A stretch of DNA of 18,907 nucleotides from Chloroflexota bacterium (GTDB taxonomy: Bacteria; Chloroflexota; UBA6077): NCBI GenBank assembly GCA_021786215.1, contig JAJYNT010000237.1, positions 1 through 18,907 of the forward strand, read 5' to 3'. Each line of letters begins with the position of its first letter. Position 1 is the first letter of the stretch. Below the pieces are notes generated by a model. That model saw nothing but the letters and a program-made list of their open reading frames with translations. It did no database searches and was not told the origin of the DNA. Shown here one piece after another: positions 6,305 to 12,465 of this stretch. The translations under genes and the position numbers were made by a program.

Positions 6305-7567
6305 ATGACCAGAACCGCTTCTGTCCTCATATTGACCCGAGATAGCGAGATCGGAGCCCTGGCTGACCTGTTGAGGGCCGAGGAGATCACCGCCCAGGTG
6401 GTGAGCCCCGGTCACGAACTACGGCTTCTGCTCCAGTCCCCAGGAGATTACATCGCCGTCGTCGATGGCAATCTTCCATCCGGCGAGAGCATCCAGGCTT
6501 TCGAGCTCCTTCATGGATCGAGGCCCATCCCAACCTTGTTGCTGGTCCCTTCCGGTGACCCCTGGCAGTTCGGAATGAAGCTTGACGGCCACACCCTCGA
6601 TGACTTCGTTCGGAAGCCCGTCAAGCTGCCTGAGCTGCTGTTCAGGGTCAAGGCACTGATGCTGAAGGCAGGCTACGAGCTACCCGAGCTGGTGGCGAAA
6701 GCTAGCAACGGGGCCGGCGGACATGAGGAGGAGATAGACGGCTTTCGCCAGGGAAAGATTGTCGCGGTGTTCTCGGCAAAGGGCGGGGTTGGGAAGAGCA
6801 CCATCGCCGTGAACCTGGCCATCGGGCTCAACAAATTCTACCGGAAGAAGACGCTGGTGGTGGACGGCGATCTCTCCTTCGGCGACATCGGGATCCTGCT
6901 GAACATTCACACCAAGAAGAGCATCTTCGACCTCTGTGCCGAAGACAACCAGCTTCCGGGCCAGGCGATAAGCATCAGCGATCTGATGGAGGCCTTGGTC
7001 CAGATCAGGCCGGGGGCGCAAGCTCTGCTGAGACCACCGGATCTCATAGCGGTGGAGAAGCTCGATAGGTCCGCTATCGTGACGGTGTTGACGATGTACA
7101 GGTCTCTCTTCGACTTCGTCGTGGTGGACACACACACATCCCTTGGCGACCTCAATCTTCAGATCCTGGATGCGGCGAATCAGATACTCCTGGTGAGCAC
7201 GCCCGAGATGAGCTCCATCTCAAACACAGCACGCTTCCTGCATGTCGCGGACACCCTCGGGTACACGGACAGGATCTCGCTGATCATCAACCGCGCCAAC
7301 TATGGTATCGATCTGGGCACGCTGGAGGCCAGCCTGGGTATGGAGGCCTCTGGCCGCGTGGTCAGCGCCGGTCCCCAGGTGGTGGAGGCTGCCAACGAGG
7401 GCAGCTCGCTCTTCCAGAAGGACCCGGAGCAACGAAAGCCGATCACCCAGGACCTGGCGAGGATCGTGGCGCTGGTGGCGGGCCAGCCGGAGCCAAAATC
7501 TGGGACGAAGCCGGGGAAGCAGCTGTCGCTCCTCAGGCTGCCGTTCGCAAGGAGGAATGGAAAGTGA
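6305..7567 (+). CDS. TadZ/CpaE-like protein: pseudo-receiver domain plus ParA/MinD-type ATPase
   Basis: A 420-residue protein. Residues 1-120 form a receiver-like domain (SVLILTRDSEIGALADLLRA; D54 in VVDGNLPSG at the phospho-acceptor position; FVRKPVKLPELLFRVKAL at the end). Residues 145-395 are a ParA/MinD-family ATPase with the deviant Walker A KGGVGKST at 159-166, the following DGDLSFGDIGILL, and the switch VVDTHTSLGDLN. This architecture is that of TadZ/CpaE, which positions Flp/Tad pili or other polar machines. No other tad genes are in the window, so its cargo is unknown. ATG 6305 is chosen; a TTG at 6290 is in frame, and neither has a good RBS. The stop overlaps the next gene by four bases (GTGA). 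Confidence 0.82.
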   Translation: MTRTASVLILTRDSEIGALADLLRAEEITAQVVSPGHELRLLLQSPGDYIAVVDGNLPSGESIQAFELLHGSRPIPTLLLVPSGDPWQFGMKLDGHTLDDFVRKPVKLPELLFRVKALMLKAGYELPELVAKASNGAGGHEEEIDGFRQGKIVAVFSAKGGVGKSTIAVNLAIGLNKFYRKKTLVVDGDLSFGDIGILLNIHTKKSIFDLCAEDNQLPGQAISISDLMEALVQIRPGAQALLRPPDLIAVEKLDRSAIVTVLTMYRSLFDFVVVDTHTSLGDLNLQILDAANQILLVSTPEMSSISNTARFLHVADTLGYTDRISLIINRANYGIDLGTLEASLGMEASGRVVSAGPQVVEAANEGSSLFQKDPEQRKPITQDLARIVALVAGQPEPKSGTKPGKQLSLLRLPFARRNGK

Positions 7568-7860
7568 GTCTGCAGCAACGGACCCTGCGCTCGGCCCTGG
7601 GCAGGCAGCCCAACCAGCTTCCCAGGGATACTCGTGTGGCCATCATCAGGCTGCTCGACGGAATCGACGTGAGGGGAACGATCCACGTCCCGCCGGGGAT
7701 CAGGATCCTGGACCTGTTGAACCGTGAGGTAGAGCGGTTCATCGCGGTCACCAACGCCACAATCTCAGCGGTTGGACAGGAAACCACAACTCCCTTCATA
7801 GCCCTGAACAAAGCCCATATTATCAGCCTATACGAGCAGCCGGAGGGGGAAGGCGAGTAG
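7564..7860 (+). CDS. Small conserved-looking protein, coupled to the TadZ-like gene
   Basis: A 98-residue protein of unknown function. Its GTG start overlaps the TGA of the preceding gene (GTGA), so the two are almost certainly translationally coupled. The core is GIDVRGTIHVPPGIRILDLL, then NREVERFIAVTNATISAV and ALNKAHIISLYEQ. This looks like a small beta-rich domain with the pattern G-x-I-x-V-P...R-x-x-D-x-L-N that I associate with a DUF found in other bacteria (perhaps DUF6812; unverified). There is no signal peptide or membrane segment, so it is likely a cytosolic partner of the ATPase. Confidence 0.65.
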   Translation: MSLQQRTLRSALGRQPNQLPRDTRVAIIRLLDGIDVRGTIHVPPGIRILDLLNREVERFIAVTNATISAVGQETTTPFIALNKAHIISLYEQPEGEGE

Positions 7861-7926
7861 GAAGGCGCGGCCGTCAGATTCGCCGCCGCTCCACCTCCCG
7901 AATTGTACCCCGGAGAATCGTCCCCA

Positions 7927-8697
7927 TCACGTCTCAAGCTGGAGACTCAGCCCATCGTAGGCCAGCTCCACCCCCGACGGGAGAAGCGCGTTGGTGCAGC
8001 TGTAGTCCAGATCGTGGGTAAGATGGGTCAGATAGGCTCGGGTCGGACGCAACTCCTGAATAACCTGCAGCGCCTGCTCCACCGTGTAATGAGTGGGATG
8101 TGGTTTCCATCGGAGAGCATCCAGCACCAGCAGATCCAGCCCCCGAAGCAGATCCATCGGACCTTCGGGGATGCGGTTGGTATCGGTCACGTAGGCGGCG
8201 TTACCGAAGCGGAAGCCCAGCACCGACAGCCTGCCATGGCACACGGGAACGGGCAGGATCTCCAGACCGAAGAGGTTTACCGGACCCTGAAGCGGGATCA
8301 TCTCCAGTCGAGGCTTCCCCCCTCCTTCCTGCGTGCTGGTGAAGATGTAGTCGAAGCGACGCCGGATATCCTGCAGGGTCTCGAGGGTCCCGTAACAGGG
8401 GATGGGCGCACCCTGGCGCTCGCTAAAGGAGCGGACGTCATCCAGTCCACCGATATGGTCGGCGTGGGAGTGTGTGAAGAGGATGGCATCGAGCCGCTCC
8501 ATGCCCGCCCGGAGGGCCTGCAGCCGCAACTCGGTGGCCGTGTCGATCAGCACGTTCCGCCCACTGTACTGGAGCAACGCCGAGCAGCGATAGCGCTTGT
8601 TCTTCGGGTCGTCGGAGCTGCAGACGGGACAGCGACAGGCTATGGAGGGCACCCCGTGGGATGTCCCGGTACCGAGAAGCGTTAGAGTAAGATCCAT
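7927..8697 (-). CDS. Metallo-beta-lactamase-fold hydrolase (PhnP / RNase Z-like)
   Basis: A 256-residue metal-dependent hydrolase. The N-terminus LLGTGTSHGVPSIACRCPVC is typical of the PhnP-like branch (phosphoribosyl cyclic phosphodiesterase and relatives), with a cysteine-rich insert that may bind a structural zinc. The metal-binding signature THSHADHIGGLDDV (about 75-88) is intact, followed by PVCHGRLSVLGFRF (third His), YVTDTNRIPEGP (bridging Asp), and HYTVEQAL and LTHLTHD near the C-terminus (last His). The likely substrate is a phosphodiester in a nucleotide-like molecule; the exact one cannot be told, and no phn genes are nearby. It lies 19 bases after the sigma-factor gene on the same strand, so it may be the last gene of that cassette. 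The RBS is weak (GAG). Confidence 0.85.
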   Translation of the reverse strand: MDLTLTLLGTGTSHGVPSIACRCPVCSSDDPKNKRYRCSALLQYSGRNVLIDTATELRLQALRAGMERLDAILFTHSHADHIGGLDDVRSFSERQGAPIPCYGTLETLQDIRRRFDYIFTSTQEGGGKPRLEMIPLQGPVNLFGLEILPVPVCHGRLSVLGFRFGNAAYVTDTNRIPEGPMDLLRGLDLLVLDALRWKPHPTHYTVEQALQVIQELRPTRAYLTHLTHDLDYSCTNALLPSGVELAYDGLSLQLET

Positions 8698-8716
8698 AGT
8701 ACTCAGAACCCAGAAC
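8698..8716. repeat. Short copy of an ACTCAGAACCCAGAAC-type dispersed repeat
   Basis: The 19-base gap between the sigma-factor and hydrolase genes consists of TACTCAGAACCCAGAACTTA. This has the internal AGAAC duplication of a simple dispersed spacer repeat that recurs in Chloroflexota and some other genomes (family recognition from memory). It leaves little room for a Shine-Dalgarno sequence for the hydrolase gene. Confidence 0.4.
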
Positions 8717-9706
8717 TTAGCTTCCCCGCAGCCGCCGCATGGTCTCGGTCGGGCTGGCGCAGGTCAGACTGCCGCCACTACCCCGCCTCCTGCCCACCAG
8801 GCAGCCTCGGGCGCGCAACCTCGACATTATTTCCCTGTACTCCGACCAGGTCAAGCCGGCCTCCCTGCGCAGCTGCTCTCGGCCCGGCAACGGTTCACCG
8901 CCAGGCGCCATCCGATGCAGCAACTCCACACAGCGTCGCAGCAGCGTGGGGTCGAGACCATCCTGACGGCACGATGCCGGCTCCACGCGTCTCCCTTCGG
9001 GCTCGATCTGCGACCCAGCCAGCGCCTTCTTGGCCATGGCGATCGCCCTGCCGAAATCCTCGTGAGCCGCCGACCGGCTGATACCCAGCCTCTCCGCGAC
9101 CTCGGCAAAGGGTAGACCCTGGTAGAGGTGCAGCCTCACAACCCGGCTATACAGTACCGGCATCCCCTGCAGCAGCTCCCCACAGACCAGGGCATCGTCC
9201 CATTCCCGCCCATCAAGACCGGGGGCATCGGCCATCCGCTCCATCAGGAGATCGTGGGGCACGCTGTACAGTTGGAAACGAGCTGACCGCCGCCGTGGGG
9301 TCTGGGATCGCAGGTATCGGTCGACCCGCCATGGAAAGGAGCGAAGGAGGTAGGGCATGAAGTTGTCCCTCCGATCCGGCTCCCACTCCAGGACGGTTTC
9401 CGCCAGCTCCAGGTAGGATTGCTGCAGGAGATCCTCCGGCTCCATAGCCGGGGGCAGCGATCGATGGCCAGAGAGATGGCGCCGGAGGATCCCCTGTATG
9501 AATGGCTCCAGTTCAGCATACAGTAACCCCAGGGCAGCGCGATCCCCCGAGCGATAGCGCAGGGCCAGGAGGGACACCCTGGCCTCTCGCTCCCGCTGTC
9601 CCTGGGAACCGCCAGCCTCTTCCTCCTGCTGCACCTGGAGTCCACTACCATCTTCCTTCCGCTGCACCTGGACCCATTCCCTTTCTCTCTTCCCGCTTTC
9701 GTCCAT
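8717..9706 (-). CDS. Sigma-70-family (phage/ECF-like) sigma factor with extra C-terminal winged-helix-like domain
   Basis: A 329-residue protein. The N-terminal 40 residues are charged and Gln/Glu-rich, with a repeated LQVQ/VQVQ motif (EWVQVQRKE, GLQVQQEEE). A sigma region 2 follows (about 45-140): LLALRYRSGDRAALGLLYAE, MEPEDLLQQSYLELAETV, FMPYLLRSFPWRVDRYL. Region 4 (about 175-225) has the helix-turn-helix PFAEVAERLGISRSAAHEDF. After it come about 100 more residues, including LPGREQLRREAGLTWSEYRE and RLRARGCLVGRRRGSGGSL, which looks like a winged helix; this extension is not part of ordinary ECF factors. Start 9706 has GAGGG five bases upstream; ATG 9718 overlaps the previous gene's stop (ATGA). 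It probably directs polymerase to a small, unseen set of promoters. Confidence 0.75.
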   Translation of the reverse strand: MDESGKREREWVQVQRKEDGSGLQVQQEEEAGGSQGQREREARVSLLALRYRSGDRAALGLLYAELEPFIQGILRRHLSGHRSLPPAMEPEDLLQQSYLELAETVLEWEPDRRDNFMPYLLRSFPWRVDRYLRSQTPRRRSARFQLYSVPHDLLMERMADAPGLDGREWDDALVCGELLQGMPVLYSRVVRLHLYQGLPFAEVAERLGISRSAAHEDFGRAIAMAKKALAGSQIEPEGRRVEPASCRQDGLDPTLLRRCVELLHRMAPGGEPLPGREQLRREAGLTWSEYREIMSRLRARGCLVGRRRGSGGSLTCASPTETMRRLRGS

Positions 9707-9714
9707 CCCCACCC

Positions 9715-9987
9715 TCATCCCCCACGCAGGTGATACACCGCCAGGCCGGCCAGTGTGCTCAAGAAGGTGCCGGTGACGGCCAGCAGAACGGCGTTCAGCT
9801 TGGCCTCGACCCTTTCGTAGCCCCGGGCCACCTCCTCCAGGCGGGCATTCGTTACCCGACCGTATCCGCACCCTCGATCGTCCAATCGAGAAGCCAGCAT
9901 CCTCACCTCGTCGCCGTCACCTCGTCTCGTGGTCGGTGATGCCAGCCTTCTGACGGTCCCCCTCAACGCTTCGTCACCCTTATCCAT
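9715..9987 (-). CDS. Holin-like (XhlA-type) small membrane protein
   Basis: About 90 residues. The C-terminal third has a short amphipathic heptad stretch (ARLEEVARGYERVEAKLNAV) and then one transmembrane helix (LLAVTGTFLSTLAGLAVYHL) ending in RGG. This is the layout of hemolysin XhlA-type and similar phage small membrane proteins, which sit next to lysis genes. The N-terminal half (RRLASPTTRRGDGDEVR) is low-complexity and partly made of a dispersed repeat. Start 9987 is preferred for the AGGAGG ten bases upstream; a GTG at 10014 overlaps the stop of the preceding gene (GTGA). No endolysin is present in the window, so a lytic role is only one option. Confidence 0.6.
   Translation of the reverse strand: MDKGDEALRGTVRRLASPTTRRGDGDEVRMLASRLDDRGCGYGRVTNARLEEVARGYERVEAKLNAVLLAVTGTFLSTLAGLAVYHLRGG
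9890..9945. repeat. Low-complexity GTCACCTCGTC-type tract inside the holin-like gene
   Basis: On the plus strand this stretch is built of TCACCTCGTC-like units and on the minus strand codes for RRGDGDE. It matches in style the tract at about 10316-10405 in the neighbouring gene. Confidence 0.4.
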
Positions 9988-10010
9988 CAGCACCACACCT
10001 CCTCTCGCAC

Positions 10011-10490
10011 TCACAGCGCCATCCCCAACTCGTTGCCCACCTCGTCCAGCACTCGGGCCAGGGAGCCGGCCAGCCCATCGGCGGAGCGCCCCTCCAGGGC
10101 ATACTGAACCTTGAGCGCCCGACAGAGGGTCTCGATCCCCTTGCGAGTGGCCTCCACGTCCCCCTCACGCGCCACCTTGCGGATCAGCATGCGCAGGACG
10201 GCGATCTCATCCTCCACGCCTCGCAGCGCCGCCGCCACCTCCAACTCCAGGGCACCCTCCTCCAGGACGTCGGCGTAGAAGGACTGCGTAGCCTCCTCCA
10301 CCCGGCTCCCCCTTCCGGTCGCCGCGTCACCTCGCCTCCGCGTCACCGCACCACTTTGTCTGTCCTTCTCCCCATCGCCTCGTCTCCCCGTCGTCCTCTC
10401 GCCCTCGTGATACCGGCAGAAGCGGCTGCCCACCAAGGCGCTCCGGCCGCACTGCCGCCCCGTGCTCCTGGCGATTCCGGCACAGCGCAT
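10011..10490 (-). CDS. Phage-like Cys/His finger protein (small-terminase-like)
   Basis: A 159-residue protein. The N-terminus MRCAGIARSTGRQCGRSALV followed by GSRFCRYHEG gives the C-x10-C-x10-C-x2-H type motif often seen at the start of phage small terminase-like or packaging-associated proteins. Residues 31-65 are a basic low-complexity linker (RRGDGEKDRQSG, RRRGDAATGRG). The C-terminal 95 residues are helical and acidic (EEGALELEVAAALRGVEDEI, LRMLIRKVAREGDVEATRKG), ending in a Leu-rich helix. An AGGGGG RBS lies seven bases before the ATG. It is first in the minus-strand cassette, about 40 bases after a predicted start site that is covered by an SOS-like box. No large terminase, portal or capsid gene is nearby, so this is a relic or a domesticated use. 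Confidence 0.6.
   Translation of the reverse strand: MRCAGIARSTGRQCGRSALVGSRFCRYHEGERTTGRRGDGEKDRQSGAVTRRRGDAATGRGSRVEEATQSFYADVLEEGALELEVAAALRGVEDEIAVLRMLIRKVAREGDVEATRKGIETLCRALKVQYALEGRSADGLAGSLARVLDEVGNELGMAL
10316..10405. repeat. Low-complexity CGCGTCACCTCGCC-type tract inside the Cys/His finger gene
   Basis: Repeated units such as GTCGCCGCGTCACCTCGCCT and CATCGCCTCGTCTCCCC make up this stretch, and on the minus strand they encode RRGDGE and RRRGDAATG. The unit style resembles dispersed purine-rich repeats (RRGDxE-coding) found between and within genes of Chloroflexota and cyanobacteria, recognised from memory. Confidence 0.45.
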
Positions 10491-10517
10491 CCGCCCACCC
10501 CCTTTCGTCCCAAGTCC

Positions 10518-10533
10518 TAGAACATTTGTTCTA
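10518..10533. promoter_or_regulatory. LexA/SOS-box-like operator palindrome
   Basis: TAGAACATTTGTTCTA is a perfect 7-bp inverted repeat around TT. Its core GAAC-N4-GTTC is the Gram-positive-type LexA (DinR) core, although the flanking bases are A/T rather than the usual C/G. It covers the predicted transcription start of the minus-strand cassette, an ideal place for repression. A phage CI-type repressor is the alternative owner; no repressor gene is in the window. Confidence 0.55.
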
Positions 10534-10537
10534 CAAC

Positions 10538-10566
10538 ATTCTACGAGGGTCGCGCCGGGAAGTCAA
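10538..10566 (-). promoter_or_regulatory. Sigma-70-type promoter of the phage-like cassette
   Basis: Read on the minus strand: -35 TTGACT (10566-10561), a 17-base spacer, and -10 TAGAAT (10543-10538), five of six matches in each hexamer. The start site would fall near 10531, about 40 bases before the ATG at 10490. Confidence 0.6.
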
Positions 10567-10867
10567 GAGGTTGAAGGTTCGCCACCCAACTAAAGGCGGC
10601 TCCAAACGACAATTAAGAGGGGGTCCAAAGGTGTGGGAGGGCGATTGGGAGATGGTCAGACGTGTCTAACCATCGCGCGATCTGAGCTCCGAGATGAGCA
10701 AATGAACCGTTGATCCACTGACAGCCCACGGAGTATGGGGCGTATTTGGAAAGCATCTATTCCAAAATGGGTCGCTTTTGGAAAGCGTACCTGCCAAAAT
10801 GGGTTGATTCTGGAAAGCTAACCTACGAGAATGTGCTGGACAGGCCCGACCGAAAGGAGCCCCAATT
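10567..10867. other. Intergenic region before the AAA ATPase
   Basis: No gene is supported here. It contains the three 32-bp tandem repeats (10745-10840), a possible promoter for the ATPase in the third unit (TTGATT 10804-10809, 17 bases, GAGAAT 10827-10832) and an AAAGGAG ribosome binding site. The part 10567-10740 is less GC-rich than the surroundings and shows TCCAAA words (GGCTCCAAACGA, GGGTCCAAAGG) that echo the tandem repeat. Confidence 0.5.
10745..10840. repeat. Three tandem 32-bp repeats upstream of the ATPase gene
   Basis: Units are 10745-10776, 10777-10808 and 10809-10840. Units 1 and 2 share TTTGGAAAGC at the start and CCAAAATGGGT later; unit 3 keeps TGGAAAGC and is otherwise degenerate. 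Across the unit 1/2 border TCCAAAA (10761-10767) and TTTTGGA (10776-10782) form a 7-bp hairpin with an eight-base loop. They are directly adjacent without spacers, so this is not a CRISPR array. Confidence 0.75.
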
Positions 10868-12278
10868 ATGGCACGTCGAGCAAAGCGCGGTTTTCTTGCG
10901 CAGGACCTGGCCTCCGTCAATCCCTGGTGGCGCACTACAGAGTGGCGTAGCCTCGACCCGCAGCTTCGCGCCGCGGCCCGTGCCCCGTTTCGTCTTCAGC
11001 CGCCAATTCTAGCGGACGTTGCACCCCCGAATCTATACACCCTTCGAGGGCCGCGCCGCACCGGCAAGAGCACAGTGCTGAAACAGACCATTGATCGACT
11101 GTGCCGGGCAGGGATCGATCCTCGCCGCATATGCTACTTTGCGGCGGACACACTCGCCAACGAGAAGGACCTGGTTAACCTATTCCAGACTGCCAAGCAG
11201 ATGTTTCCTCAGTTGGATGATAACCCAAGATATTTCCTGATCGACGAGATCACGTCCGTGCCAAACTGGCCAAGCGCGATCAAGTGGCTGCGTGACAACA
11301 GTCGAATCGCTGAAGATTGTCTCGTCTTGTCGGGATCCTCGTCTGGGGACGTGGCCTTGGGGGCCGAGCAACTGGCTGGATCGCTTGCTCCTGCCGCTGT
11401 CATTCCCCGAGTTCCTTCGATGTGCCGGCTACAAGGTACCCGAGTCTCCACATCTCCAACTCGACGACTTCTACGGTGTCGTCGGCCGCCGTGCTCGCGA
11501 CGAAGCTCTGGTCTATCTGGACATCTTCGTCGCTGCCTTCGAGACGTATCTTCTGATTGGGGGGTTTCCCCAAGCCGTTGCCAGCTTTCTAGAAACAGGC
11601 TCGGTATCTGACGGCTTTGCCCGCGACCTGTGGGACGTCGTGCAAGCAGACCTGCATCGGGCGGGCATGATTCATACCGAACAGGCCCTTCGCCTTCTCG
11701 AACGTGTCAACGCAAGTCTTTGCGGCTGGGTCGGATTCCGCGAACTCGCCGATGCTCTGGGCGTTTCCCATCCCACTGTAGGGGAATGGTTGTCGGCCCT
11801 GGCAGACTCGTACTTGCTCATCCATCTCTATCAAGAGACTGGCGGAATGCCCGCGATCGATAGACAGCGCAAAGTCTATCCGACTGACCCATTTCTAGCG
11901 CAACTCCCCACGCGGCTGTCCATAAGTTCTTTCACTCCAGAGCCAAGTCAAGTCGCGGAGAGCGTGCTAACCATGACTCTGTTCAGGGGACTACACAAGG
12001 GCTCGCTGGACCGCTTCGATGCCCCTTCCAGGCTGTTCTACTTCCGAACTTCCAGCGGGGGTGAGGTGGACTTCCTAATCCATCCAGGACCCATGGTCGC
12101 CGAGTCCAAGTACGTGGATGATCCTTCTGAACGAGAAACGCGTGCGATGGTAGCCAACTTCGAGAGGGGCCTGCTCATTACTCGGAGCGCCTTCGAGGAT
12201 ACGGCGACTGTTCCTGTCTATCCTGCGAGCATCTTCTGTTGGCTCTTGGATCAGGGCGACCTACCTCCGGGCACGTGA
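10868..12278 (+). pseudogene. AAA ATPase with DUF4143 domain, broken by a frame-shifting deletion
   Basis: The 5' part reads from ATG 10868 (AAAGGAG eight bases upstream). It contains the AAA_14 domain with Walker A RGPRRTGKSTV (about residue 60), Walker B YFLIDEITS and sensor-like CLVLSGSSSGDVALGAEQLA. The DUF4143 half is in another frame from about 11376 to 12278: DRLLLPLSFPEFLRCAGY, RDEALVYLDIFVAAFETYLL, IGGFPQAV, a winged helix (GFRELADALGVSHPTVGEWL), and the C-terminal nuclease-like SSGGEVDFLIHPGPMVAESK. Intact relatives carry a short Gly/Arg-rich segment (such as GRRG) between GAE-x-L and the DRL motif; here it is missing as well as the frame being lost. That points to a real deletion near 11375-11385 rather than a single sequencing slip. 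The function of this family is poorly defined and it is often mobile. Confidence 0.8.
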
Positions 12279-12465
12279 TTGCGGGCGCTGCTACCACGCT
12301 CGCAACACGCGAGATCCCCGGGGGCCTTGCCTCTGCCACGATGGCTTGAGCCTCCCTCCCCGGATCACCCGTCACTGGCTAGCGTGAGGCCCGAAGAGCA
12401 TGCCCGTGCAAAGAACCACCGACTGCTGTATCATCGCGCCACCACAGCAGCAAGAGGAGACGGCC

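Noticed and set aside
7861..7926. Terminator between the convergent small gene and MBL hydrolase
   Set aside because: No stable stem with a T-run could be found in the 66-base gap.
10745..10840. CRISPR array
   Set aside because: The three 32-bp units are directly adjacent with no spacers, the third is degenerate, and no cas genes are nearby.
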